Shown here: in pieces, positions 47,870 through 59,496 of the stretch | How the letters are laid out: each line of letters begins with the position of its first letter | Position numbering within the stretch: position 1 is the stretch's first letter | Origin: Takakia lepidozioides | Lineage: Eukaryota > Streptophyta > Takakiopsida > Takakiales > Takakiaceae | Reading direction: 5' to 3' | NCBI GenBank assembly: GCA_030704615.1 | Contig: CM060732.1 | Span: 61,671,053 to 61,735,052 of the forward strand | DNA length: 64,000 nt | Made by a program: the position numbers and the translations under genes | Notes under the pieces: generated by a model | The model's database searches: none | Told to the model about the DNA's origin: nothing | Seen by the model: the letters and a program-made list of their open reading frames with translations, nothing else

Positions 47870-48610
47870 GTGTTGGGCGGTTCTTGCATTTGTGAAGGAA
47901 CCTTCAGTTCCGGTTCCACAATTATTTCAAGAGACGGTTCCGGTCCGGTTCCGGATCCAACTTTTAAACATGGGGGCGGTTCCGGTTACCGGTTATTTGC
48001 TGAAACCATCGGTTCCGGTTAGGTTCTGGTTCTATTTTTAAAATATATTTATTTAATTTAATTAGATTTAAAATATTTTATCAGTCCGGCAGTGTATTCA
48101 CATATTTGAACTAAAATCCAACGATTTTGTTAGTTTTCACTAACACAAAAAAACAAAAAAAAATACTCTAAATAAACTGGTAGAAGAAAATGGGTAAAAT
48201 TTTATGGGTTGAAAGTACTATTCAGCTACCTGGCAAGTATTGGCATCTTCAAACATTTTTATTAATGAACTTAGCCATGATATCATGGAGCTGGAGATTG
48301 AACCCAAGATCTCATGGCGCTAAAGCATTGAACATAGAATCTCATGGCCTTCAAGCATTGAACCAGGAGCTTGAGAGCATTAAATAAGTTTTGCCCTGGG
48401 CCCACCAGCCCCACAAAGGGTCAGGAACCGGAACGTGTTTTTATCCCTCTGCGCCCCGGTTCTCCGGTTCTCACACCCAGCAGGAACCGCCGGTTCGGTT
48501 CTGCGCCGATCCCCATTGGCAGGTTCCGGTTCCGGGTCAGGTTCTGTAGGAATGGGCCCGGTTCCAGTCCGGTTCCGGTTAACCTGAACCTGAACCGGCA
48601 GTTAACTTGG
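47870..48610. repeat. GGTTCCGG-rich repeat block
   Basis: Two clusters of CGGTTCCGGTTCC-type repeats (47876-48030 and 48420-48600) enclose an AT-rich centre, with orientation partly mirrored (GGTTCC and GGAACC). Possibly a small non-autonomous element with subterminal repeats; ends were not defined. Confidence 0.5.
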
Positions 48611-49235
48611 GTCCTGGCGGGGGGGGGTTGCTATTCCATATGCACAGGTTGCGTGCATGCATGCACAAAATCCCTTATTATATATGCATGTGACAAATTT
48701 GTATGCACACATTGTAGATTGTATGCAGTGGAGTTATATAACATAGAATACGACGTATTTATTGCATATGCAAATGTTACATCATATGTATATAGAAAAA
48801 AATAAAATAAAAATCTTAGCTAACAAAATCAGTAGTCAATGGTCAAAGATGCATGTGACCACTAACTCCAACTAATGCACCACCTTAAACTGAAGAGAAT
48901 ACAAGATCCCTGGCCAAAGTAATAGTTTGCAAACTTGTATTCAAGGAAAACAGTTTCATATTAACCAAAATATGGACTTTTGTACTAACAAATGCATATG
49001 TGTCATGTTTGGAACCACCACATTGCATGTCTGTTTGTAATGCCAAGCAGTTCTATAATTTGAAAACTTGTATGACAGGTACACAAGTTCCATTTTAACC
49101 AAAATAGGAACTTTTGTACTAACAAATGCTATGTGTCATGTTTGGAATAAAGTAGTAACAAGATAATTACATGTCACATGCACGAAAATGAACGGCACAA
49201 GTTAGAGGTTCTTTTTTTGTGCATTTCATGTGTCA
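48611..49235. other. Non-coding sequence between the repeat block and the transposase
   Basis: AT-rich with a direct repeat (TTTTAACCAAAATA, GGAACTTTTGTACTAACAAATGC at about 48960 and 49090). No gene seen. It is probably 3' untranslated or terminal sequence of unit B. Confidence 0.4.
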
Positions 49236-52200
49236 CTAAGAAGTTGAACTAGGGTCCTTCTTTAGCATAGCCCTAACCTCTAACTGGCTAAGGGAAGGTT
49301 GGTGGATCTCATAAGCCCCGGCGCATCCTAGATGCACGTTGTACATGAAGTACATGTGCTTACAAGGTAGATATGTTTGTTTTTTCTTCTTGACAGATAG
49401 CTCATCAAAGTCGGGACAATCACAAGATGGAAACTGACCAATGTATACATTGTAAACCAATCCTGCTCTGGTAGATCCCTCTGTTTGTAGCTGGTAAATT
49501 CTCCCATAACCTGGCTGAGGCACGTTTTTGAATCCACGAACCTCAGCAATAAGAGTCTCCGCTGACTCTTGGCGACTCAAGTGTCGAGGAGTCGGATCCC
49601 GACGCCGAATGCGCACCCCATAGCGTGTAGTGGGATACTTACCCACAGGAAAGACAACACCTTGATGCATATGTTGTTCCACTGGAAGTGGTCCCACAGG
49701 AAAGTTCGGATCAGGAACGTTGGGAGGATGGACTAGTCGAAAACCTGCAAGGGTCAAGTTGTCCACCTCTTCTTGTGTAAGGTTGGTTCCAACCTTCACA
49801 GGCCACACGTTAGGTATACCCGGTTTTCCCAAGCAATAGGATGGCACGGTCCCTCCAACACACGACAAAACATCTGTGGGGCAAAACCAAAAAACTTGCA
49901 GTGTTGGTTCTTTCATGTTCGGTGCTAGTAACTTGCCAGTGAAGCAAGGTGCAGGACTTCCTTTACCTTTCCTGATGAGCGCTTTGCATTTATCTTTGGA
50001 AACTCCAACCAAGGCAGAACAACGAACCATGGAAGCGGGACCTGTCCGCTGAATCCTGACCAATGCATCGGAAAAGTCTTGTGTCTCTCTCACTGGATTT
50101 CCCCATTGCATTGGCTGGGGAGGGATAGCAACATGTGGATTTGTCTCACAGAAAGTCGAAGAACTAGGAATGTCATGACTTGATTTGGAGCTGACGAACC
50201 TAGATGGCTGGTGTGGACTGGGCATCCCAGTGGCGCGCACTGGAACAGTCTTTACATTCATATCACACCTCCAAGATTCGTTTGGCCCACCATGCTCATC
50301 GCCTAACTTGCATTTGACTGGAATAGTGCGATTGTCTCCCTCCAATTGAACCCCCCTTGTGTGCATGGGTGTTCCAGCTACTATGCCACGTACAACCTTA
50401 CCCATTTTTGCTGGGCTATTAGATCTAGCTGCTTGACGCAACATGAGCTCCTCTTTGTCGGGCCCCGTCCCCCATGTCTTTCCTGTGGTGTGCCTGTAAA
50501 ATGTTGCCTGCTGCAAAAGAGCTCGTGACATGTCATGCATGGTGGCCTCATATAGATCCACCTTCATTTTTTTCCCATTGCCTGCTGTCTTCCACCAAGC
50601 AGAATGGACTGCCTCAGACAAATTAGTGGTAGGCATATCTGCATCTGCCTCCACATCCATGTCCTCTCTCATCCATTGGCCCCACATTCGATATCTGTAG
50701 TGCCACCATGCAAGCCATGAATCTAGTTTTGGCAGACTCTTTTCTGTGCATGCTCCTGAAGAGAGCCACCAAGCCCGAATTGCAATGTATGTGGTTGTAG
50801 CATCCTCCAAGGTAGCACTATATTTCCATTCATAACAGAGCTGAGTGTGCCTTTCACGGAAGTCCTCCAAGATATAGTCGTTGGTGTGTCTTCGGAGGCT
50901 TTCAGCCCAATGATATAAACATGTTATTTCTTTACCTTCCATTGGGACATTAGGATCAGATCCATAAACCCTTCGAACAGCAGCCCAATTCGCTCCTGCT
51001 GCATCCGCCATGAAGCCAGCAAAATTTAGTTTGTTCAAGCCAGCAAATTTTGCTTGTTCATTGATCATCTCCCAGAATAACACCTGAGCATCTGCATCCT
51101 CTGTTTTCATATCGCAAATGGCAATGGTCATCATTCGCTTGACATATGGTTCATAGACATGACACGCAAGAGTTGTCCAATCCTTGATGCGTTTGACATG
51201 GTCAAATACTACCCAACTTGTGCGTAGATCCCCCTCACTCATGCGACGCACAAGATCAACACCACTCCCGGGACCAGCAACAGACATCTTGAAAACATGG
51301 GGGAGATGAGAAGTATGCTGGCCTGGAAGGAGATTGCTGTGAATGAAATGGTATGTACTCAGACGCTTCAACTCCAATATGGACATGATGGAATTGACAC
51401 GTGCAGATGCGACCTTGTTTTTCACATTGGGGCTACAAACATGGGAAAACTCTTCAAGAATATCTTCCAAAGCCTCTCCCTCAAGACGTACTGTCTCTGT
51501 GCCATCAGCCACAAGAACTCGATCAATCAAGAGCTTTTGGGCCATTGACAAGGAAATAGCTCCCGGGGTCGACCATGGCTTCATCTTAACGTGCTCTTGA
51601 ATCATGCTTGATGCATTTTCCGCAGCCTCTCTATTCTCGCCCTTGGCACATGGATGGTTATGAAACCCAACGTGAACTGCAACACGTGTATATGTTGGAA
51701 GGGAACTTGTGACATAGTACATTCTTGCCCCACAATGCGCCTCACAGAAAGGTCTTTCTTTGCAGAAACTACACTTGAACTGGTTGAATGGAACTTGGGC
51801 TCCTGCAATGAACACCTTGTCTGCATTGCCTTCCCAATAACGGTCATTCCGTTCTCCTTCTTTCTTGAAGAAGGGGCAAGTGCTGCTTTGACATATGAGC
51901 TTTCCAACACAAAGAACCTTACTACATTTCACATGATCTGGAACACAGACATATTGTAGGTATTGGTCTTGCACCAAGAATGACCATCAAACTTGCGGTC
52001 CATGCCTTGGAGGGACTGTGAACCACGGTCCGTACGTAGTTTGACCACGGGGGGGAGTTCGTGGATCACTTTTCCATCAAAAGCTCGAGGAAGACACAGA
52101 ACACGATGCACTGGAATGTGACTATAGTCCAAGGTAGAAAGCTCTCCTTTTGATCCATTCCTCCGAGCAATGGCCAAGATACTCAAAATGGACAACACAC

Positions 52201-52777
52201 CAGAAGGAAATGCAGATGTAGCCTCCCCTGCTAGTCATGGAGATGAAGATAAACCCCTCGCAGATTCGCAACAATCAGACGTGGTGTTGTCCAATGGAGT
52301 TTTCCGAGGCTTCATGTCGTGAAGCAAGACCGTATGAGCAGATGAGGAAGGTTGAGATCCACAAAATACACTCTTAGAAACCTCAACACAATCCGAATTA
52401 TGAGACCCCAAGCTCGCCGAATCTGCAACCTCCTCCTTCAATTTACAACTCCCATTTGTCGCAGCTTGATCGTTCTTTCTTGCAATAGAAGTGTGCCTCT
52501 CATCATGTGACTGTGTATAGCTCGTACCTGTGACACGGTACTTGGAGAAAGTGTCTGGAAACAACTCCCATTGCTTTTGGCCGTCATTGAAAACTGGAAG
52601 CAACACTGTGGAGGCATCATCATCTCCATCATCCTCCAAAAAAACTGAACCCGGAACAAGTTTGAATCTATTGCATAACCAAGGTTCTGGGATAATGCAC
52701 TTGTTTCCATTGCAAGGATAACGAACCACTTTTGCATTAGGTGGACATGAAAGCACTGCATATTTTGGTGTAGACAT
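49236..52777 (-). CDS. MULE-like transposase with N-terminal zinc finger and SWIM finger (unit B)
   Basis: The main frame (49236-51977) is open for 913 codons. In it: a Cys-rich N-terminal finger ending GFHNHP (FLYWCH/WRKY-GCM1 type, DNA binding); a DDE-type core with VVFDHVKRIKDW (first Asp, about residue 260), NFAGFMADAAGANW (second Asp), CLYHWAESL (the C..H motif after it) and TNLSEAVHSAWW (probable Glu); a Cys-rich segment (CKALIRKGKGSPAPCF); and a SWIM finger CDCPDF ... LPCKH near the end. Such enzymes cut and insert the element. The N-terminal part (ATG at 52777) lies upstream but is separated by an in-frame TGA at 52235-52237 and a one-base shift near 51960. The main frame itself opens with TTG, not ATG. 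It may thus be weakly damaged. Homology to 2338-5819 is clear throughout, and this copy has no intron. Confidence 0.75.
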
Positions 52778-53843
52778 TTGGCAATGCCCTCAAAGTTTGA
52801 GAGAAGATGCAAAATGAATGAAAGCGCACATCTTGCAAGACCTTATGCAAATACATTAAATGGCTTACATTACTTATGTGTATCATCAATCCAGAAGGTC
52901 CAAATTTTTTGAGGCATGTGCTCCATCCATATTATTCTCTGACAGAAACAACTAAATGGACTATCCCCTATTTCTAAGACGACGGCGCCGTTGTTGAGAT
53001 CTTAGAATCCAATGTACTGCCTTCTTCTTATGAGCATATGAAACATAAATGCTCTGCATGTTTCCATTTATTTTACAACCAATCGTTGATTAATCGTCCA
53101 ACTATGAACTGACACACTAGACGGCACAATTTATTTACAATCAAATCCCATGACATGTATGTTGATTTGTTCTTTGATTACTCATGTATGAGTAATGAGT
53201 ACAAGTATTTGTGGCGACAATTGGCTCTAAAACCAATAAATTGATTAAGACACCCATAACAAAATATTTAGTTACTTTATCACTTACTTTATATTGTATT
53301 ATGAAGGCGCCGCCACAAAGTAACATGTCAATCGTACAACCATCTTCTGAGGATCCACGTGTAACCCATGTAGTCCAAAAAACACTAACGCCAGAGTGTA
53401 TAAAAAATGTTCACATTTCAGATTTGGCCAATTTGGCATTTTTAAGGCCTTAGCCTTCGCCCTCGCCCCCCTTTCCCCCCGCTCTCCTTGGCGGGGGCAG
53501 GTTTGAACCCGCAACCTAGTGGAAAATACACCACAACCTTACCAACAAGCCATGCTCTATTCAATGAAACAACCTCTACTTTTTTGTTAATAAACTGTTT
53601 CTTTTCAGTTAAACTTGTTGCCATTACTACATGACTAACCCGGTATCATTACTACACTAACGTAGTCTAGTATACTTGCACATTATCCCTTGCCACTCCC
53701 CCAAACAAACACACACAAACTACACAAGCACTTAACACGTCTCTAGTCTCTACACCCTGGAGACTCCCGTTGCGAAGAGGAGACGGAGGCGCCGCATCTC
53801 GGCCTTATACTATACCACCCCGAGGCAACGAGCTGTTGCGGCG
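52778..53843. promoter_or_regulatory. Shared divergent promoter region, unit B
   Basis: 1066 bp between the two divergent ATG codons (52777 minus, 53844 plus). It contains a SINE-like sequence (53440-53560, minus) but no gene. The spacing resembles that of unit A (973 bp). Confidence 0.5.
53440..53560 (-). mobile_element. tRNA-derived SINE or tRNA-like fragment
   Basis: On the minus strand, a box A-like TGGCTTGTTGG and a box B GGTTCAAACC (opposite 53501-53510) are at tRNA-like spacing. The box A fit is imperfect. It lies in the divergent promoter of unit B. Confidence 0.5.
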
Positions 53844-56800
53844 ATGGGGAGGAAGAAGGACACTCGAGGGGGAGGCGTTGCTGGTGGTGGTGGTGGTAGA
53901 GGCAAGCTGCGGACGGAGAAGGTAAGCTGTAGTTTTGTTTTTTTTCATGACCTGCACTTAGGCATATGCGCCATCGCATAAGCCCCACCAAGCTGCTCCT
54001 TATCTAGCACATCCGCCGGCGCAGATGCCTAAGTCACTTCAAGTCTCACAAGTTTGCGAATCTCCACACATACACACAACCGTCTCCGCCGGCGGAGACA
54101 GCTCATTCCCCTTGGTTTTTTCTGATGCTTGGAAGGGCTGGGCTGCCACCTCCGCCGGCGCATACCGTTGGAGCTGGGATGCTCGCATGTTTCAGGAAGT
54201 GCTCCTCTACTCCCATCCCGTTTATTTTTTTGCATGCTCATACGTTGCTGATGCTCCGAGCGGGTTGGGCTGGCGTATCCGCTGGCGTATCCGGTGGCGC
54301 ATACCTGTGCAGCAGGGCTGCTCAAATGTTTCAGGAAGTTCTCCCCTTTTCCATCTTCTTTGTTTTTTCGCATGCTGATGCTCCGAGTGGGCTGCGCTGG
54401 CATATCCGCCGGCGCATACCCATTGAGTACATTCTTTTTTGCTCAGATCATAGGTTTCAGGAACCTCCTGCAAGCGTCTCCACCGGCGGAGACACTTGAG
54501 CTTGGTTTTTTTTGCATATTCCTTGTGTTACGGAAGCTCCAAAGCGCCAAGGCTGCCACCTCTGTCAACACAGACCCGTGCAGCAGGGCTGCTCACATAT
54601 TTCAGGAAGTTCTCCCCCCCTTCCATCTCTTTTGTTTCTCCGCATTCTCATAAGTTGTTGATGCTCCGAGCGGGCTGGGCTGCCATATCCGCCGGCGCAT
54701 ACCCATTGAGCACAATCTTTTTTTGCTTAGCTCCTAGGTTTCAGGAACCTCATGCAAGCATCTCCGCCGGCGGAGATGCTTGGAGCTTGGTTTTTTGTTG
54801 TATATTCCTTGTGTTACGTAAGCTCCAAAGTGTCGAGGCTGCCACCTCCGTCGGCGCAGACGCTTGGGGAACCTTCCCTATTTTGGTTGATCACAGTATT
54901 CAAGTATCTCAAAGCTTCTACGTTGCCACCTCCACAACTCCACATGCTTCCATAGGCCTAGTTTGATCTTTCAAGGTGCTCCTGTATGTTTGGCTACAAC
55001 CTCCCTTCCATGGTATGCGCCGGCGCATATGCTTGGAGCTCCTTGAGCAAAAATTTCTTCAAGGGCCTCAAATCTTGTCAAATTTTGAGTTGGTTGCACA
55101 TATGTGTCATATGCGCCGGCGTAGGTGGTCGGAGGTCCTCTGTCGGGATGCTCACGCCTGTATTCTGCTCCAAGTTGTAAGCTTTGAAAGACAAGGATAT
55201 TCATGGAATTAGTTGACTATCCAAATTCATTTGTTTTCTTCATGCAACCATGACACTGAACTGCTCTTTTTACATATTATACATTCACACATGTGCTCTT
55301 CTCATACACTGACATCTTGAACTGTTTTGGTCTATGGAATTAGGAAATTACTACTACAACTGAAGCTGTGGAGGCCGGGACGCTTGCAACCATTATTGAC
55401 GACATTGATGCAGGGAATTGGGGGGCAGATGAGTATGAAGAGGATACAACATCTAGTGATCCTCTTTCTCTAGATGCCAAACAGGCAATTATTCTGGAAA
55501 AGAAACAAGATCTGAATGTAACTTTCAGGTCCCTCCTCATTGAGGATGGAGTTATGGACATTCCATTGTGTCGCATGATTTCTATGCAGGTTGTTAGGCC
55601 CGCCCTTGCCAACGACATCCTAAAGCTTAGAGGAGACTTCTATTCTGGATACCATCCAGGAGCAGCCGTGTTCTATGTTTCTGTTGAGGGGATTGATGGA
55701 TCTACTATAGATGTAGGTCCTGATATCATCTCTACATGGGATAGTCATTGGAAAATAGTCAATGATGAGTTTGAGAAGTATCTTGAGTCCAAGCCAAAGT
55801 TGCATCATCTTCGGGGGAAGATGTTTCATGTCTGGGATGGGAATCATAGGCTTCAAGCATGGTATCCCTATATCAATGAAGTTCATGGGGCCAACTTGTC
55901 AAGACATGTCTGTGTGACAAGTTGGGTGCTCAATGCGGACATTGAAAATCGTGGTTCCCTCAGGTCCATCATGGATGGAGTGAATGTGTGAGTTTCCTTT
56001 CTATTCTTCATTTACTTTCATGTTCAATGTTGTCATGTTCTTGCTCAATGGATGTACATATACACATCTTCTTTCTAATGATCATATTTTATATGTGCAG
56101 GGCAACAGAGAGGGCACATGTTACATCCAAATTTGTGCACTTGGTTTGCAAGGTCAATATGATTGGCCTTACACCTGTCTCTGAATGGAAGAATGTATTG
56201 AGGAAAGAGCAATACGACGAATGCATCAAGAAAGCAGGAAAGACTTGGTATAACCTGACAGTCCATGCAATGACAGAGATTTTGTACAAGGTAACATCAT
56301 GTCTTAACCAAGTTTCATTCTTTGCATCCATAGACAAGATTCACCTCTGGTTCATGTTATGAACTGTTTTGGTTCTTTTGGCAGCATGATATTGTTGAGG
56401 CCCAACGCATGGCGGGGGAAGCTTACAAACTTGCTGAGGGGCCAAAGAGTCAAGAGGGCCTTGAAGATACAATGAGACAGGCTGGATTGAAAGCAAGGGA
56501 GCAACACAAGAGTCAGCTTGTGAAGTTGCTTCCTATTGCTGATCCAACCCTTGGAGAGGGGTTTCTCCAAGAACTTAAACTGCATTGGTCACGTGTAAAG
56601 GCAGGATCAGAGGAAATGACCCAAGAGAAAATGGTGAACATTGCTACCGCCCGGGTGGATCCTGAAGAAAAGGTGGAATGGCTACATATATGGAATGGAG
56701 ACCAAACACTTCACGACCGTAATTTTTTTCCACCCGGGCCTATCAGTGGGCCAACACTTGATCCTTGGCTGAATAGAAGGACTTTTTGGTGGCAGGTACA

Positions 56801-59496
56801 TATACAATCACTATCTTCTCAATGCAATTAATTCATTTTGTTGATGACACATTAACATAGTTATTTAACTGACTGTATTTTCTGGCAGCTTCGCAAGGTT
56901 GCCTTGGCTCAGTTTGCCTTGTACACCACTCAGCTTGGCCAATTTCATGTTGCCTTGGAGGAAGGAGAGAGTGAGAGTCTGGGAGACTACATGGATACAT
57001 GGAAGATGACTCATTTCAATGAGTTGTTTCATAGAGAGTTCTCATTGCCAAAGGGGCCATTCAGAGGCAATGATTGGGAACAACAAACAGGTGGGGAGAA
57101 GGTGGTGAGACGGATTTTATTCAGGTACCATCTTTCCATTGCATTGTACATGGATAGTGTATACACCTTGTAAGTCAAAAATGTCTATGCTTCAAGTATT
57201 TTTCTAGTACATTGGGATATACATGTTTCTTAATGTGCTTGTTCAATTGTTGAACAGGTTGCATAAATATTTGTCTCCACAATAACTTTGAATGTGTTTG
57301 TATTTTAGGTACATGAGATTTGTGCTTGTACCGAGTGATCGACTTAAGGCTGAGCCCAAGTTTCTGATGGCCTGGAAGTTTGGTGCTCAACAAGCTTCCA
57401 TGTACACACCTGCAATTGAGGAAGATTGGGGTGTGGAACACCGGGAAGGGGGGGGTTGGTATTTGGATATGCCCAAGGGTACTATCCCCTATGCAGAAAT
57501 GGGACTTCATAAGGAATGTGTTCGCAGGCAGTCAGTGAGTGATGAAGGGGGTATCTCCACTGAAGTCCCTGTTCTTGATCTGGAGCATGCAGAACAGATT
57601 GCTACACAGGCCGCTGACGCTGTAGCCCAAGTGGTCCCTGCCGTTGTGGGTGTACCAAAACGCAAATCACGAAAAAGAAAAGGTGCGGATGTCAATGCAG
57701 GTGTGGCCCCCAATGCAGGTGTGGCTTCTATTGCTGGTCCTATTGGTAGTTCTTCACATCCTTCAAATCAGTTGGTTGTAGTGCCTGCACCTACTACTCG
57801 AGGAAACAAGCCAAAGGCAGGCGAACATCCTTACAGTGCAGTGTCATTTTCTGGTGGTGCACCTAGCATGTATCGCATGAAGATCATGCCTACTCATTTC
57901 ATTGATATGGTGGAGGCCTCAAGTACATCTCCTGATGCGACCTTGAAAGAGCTCATGGAGTTCTTAAAAAATGTGAGTTTCCCCCAACAAACAAACTTGA
58001 ATGTAAGGAATTCTTCGATGTTTTTATATCCTCATCATCCGGCTATTGACTCCTACATTTTCTGTATGTTGTTTGCAGTTGCCAGGAACTTGGTCTAGTG
58101 TTGTGGATGGAAAAAGCGTGCATGTGGCTGTGGACATGATCATCGTGGACTGCCCAACAGGAATGCCTGTACAGGGCTGTTTGGATGGTGTACAGGTTCC
58201 TCCCTGGAATGCTTTTGATAAACGGTATTGGGAGTATGCATTCTCCATTGCTAATGACCTGTTGGATGACAATGGATGCTTGGTGTTCTTGCAGGGCTCC
58301 GATGATTCATTTGCATTGGAGCTCTTTTCTTACTCCAGGGGCAGCTCTATTTCCGTATTATCAAGGAAATATACTTGCATCAATACCACCCCTCTACACA
58401 CTCAGACAGGAAAGGTAAAAATCATCCCTCTTCAATATCTCATTGTTTGATGTTTCATCTTCCTACTCTCATACATATTATTAAACCATCCGGGTGCACT
58501 GTTTTTGTGGAAATGGCACGTCTAACAGACCATGTTCTTCCACGCCCATGTCCTCACCAAGCAAGGAGGACTATTCAAACTGCGTGAGTCTGGCAAAGTT
58601 GTGGACCCCCTTGCAGACCCTGTTGAGTTGGATGCCATCTACAACCACATTCCAGATGTTGCACTACCCATGCAAACTCCTCAACAAGCCTGGAGGGGTG
58701 CGCGAGACCGTAGTCCCGCCTTCATGCAAGTGTTGTTGGAGACATGCTCACCTCCTGGCTCCCGCATTTTGGATCTCACAGCTGGCACAGGTTTGCATTG
58801 GTCTCCATTTTGTAATTAAAATCTTCTGAGCTGATTCATGATCATTAACTGTTATCCGATATAATATCATCATTGCATGTTTTTTTCCTGCAGGTTCTAC
58901 ATTTATTGCTGCCCGCGAGTCTGGACGTCACGTATTTGGTCTTGAGGGGGACCAGACGTTGTATGCAGCACGTCTCTCTGCACTTCAAAATACTCAACCC
59001 GTTTTGGTTTCATCTGTGGTAACTCCAACCATTCAACGTCCTGTGAGTTTGTTGGAACCCCCCGCTCCTAAGGTGGCGCGCAAGCTTGGTCTTCATCTCG
59101 GCAGTACTTCCTAGTGAGTATGTCTCGCCTCCATTCCCTTTGTTGCAATCTCTATATTATTTGCAAAGCAAACCATTCCCATTTGATTTGTTAACATAAG
59201 TATACATGTATGTGTGATGCAGTGATGGGATTGTGCGGACCATCTACGATAGTCTACCCCAAAGTCCTCTTTCATCGTTTTATCTACCTTCGTATGCCGA
59301 GTCCCAAGCTTTGCATTCAATACATCAACAACGTGATGTAGGTCTTTCCAATGATCTCTTGTTTGACCGAAGAGCAGCTATTGTTGGACAATCCGTGGAT
59401 AGGTTGCGTAGAGTTGAGGCTTTCATGGATGTGTATGCCTCTGAATCACAGGCTTATGACACGGATGATGAAGTATCAGCTGATGATGTTATGTAG
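53844..59496 (+). CDS. ParB-like / permuted DNA-methyltransferase-like fusion protein (unit B), 10 exons
   Basis: Exons: 53844-53921, 55344-55987, 56101-56290, 56385-56795, 56889-57124, 57309-57972, 58079-58414, 58529-58790, 58894-59113, 59223-59496. All introns are GT-AG and every junction keeps frame, giving 1104 residues. Residues 1-26 are basic and Gly-rich. Residues about 90-220 hold IPLCRMISMQVVRP and VWDGNHRLQAW (about 190-199), like the ParB/DGQHR fold. A lysine-rich stretch (KRKSRKRKG) follows near 650, a possible nuclear signal. Residues 742-1010 resemble a beta-class N4/N6 DNA methyltransferase: motif IV position VDMIIVDCPTG (DCPT at 765-768 instead of DPPY), a PPWNAF...YWEYAF helix, then SPAFMQVLLE and motif I ILDLTAGTGS (about 935-942). 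SAM binding looks possible; catalysis is doubtful. The tail is acidic. The ParB-plus-methylase pairing is familiar in phages and bacteria; here it has spliceosomal introns. Confidence 0.75.
53940..55130 (+). repeat. Intron-1 palindrome array of unit B
   Basis: At least ten dyads centred on CCGG or CGCCGGCG occur in intron 1 (53922-55343). Examples: GTCTCCGCCGGCGGAGAC (54082-54099, perfect), a perfect 24-bp palindrome at 54757-54780, TATGCGCCGGCGCATA (55014-55029, perfect), and half-matched forms ATCCGCCGGCGCATACC near 54405 and 54690. They sit in diverged tandem units with phrases such as GCTCCGAGCGGG and TTTCAGGAAGT. Sequence is unrelated to the array in unit A. Confidence 0.8.

Larger units (their letters stand above)
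47310..59496. mobile_element. Unit B: MULE-like two-gene transposon (right end not found)
   Basis: It holds the same head-to-head pair as unit A: a SWIM-type transposase on minus (49236-52777) and the ParB/methyltransferase gene on plus (53844-59496). Between the hairpin and the transposase lies a GGTTCC-rich repeat block (47870-48610) that looks like a later insertion. The right boundary is given as the end of the gene because no terminal motif was recognised in 59.5-63 kb; a CACTA element starts there and may have replaced or displaced it. Confidence 0.55.

Noticed and set aside
48280-48390. tRNA gene
   Set aside because: GAGATTGAACCCAAGATCTC resembles a T-arm, but no complete cloverleaf could be drawn; it is a short local repeat.
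53844-59496. Bacterial or phage contamination as the source of the ParB/methyltransferase gene
   Set aside because: Ten exons with GT-AG introns, a diverged homologue in the same window with matching intron phases, and surrounding plant transposons exclude contamination of the assembly.
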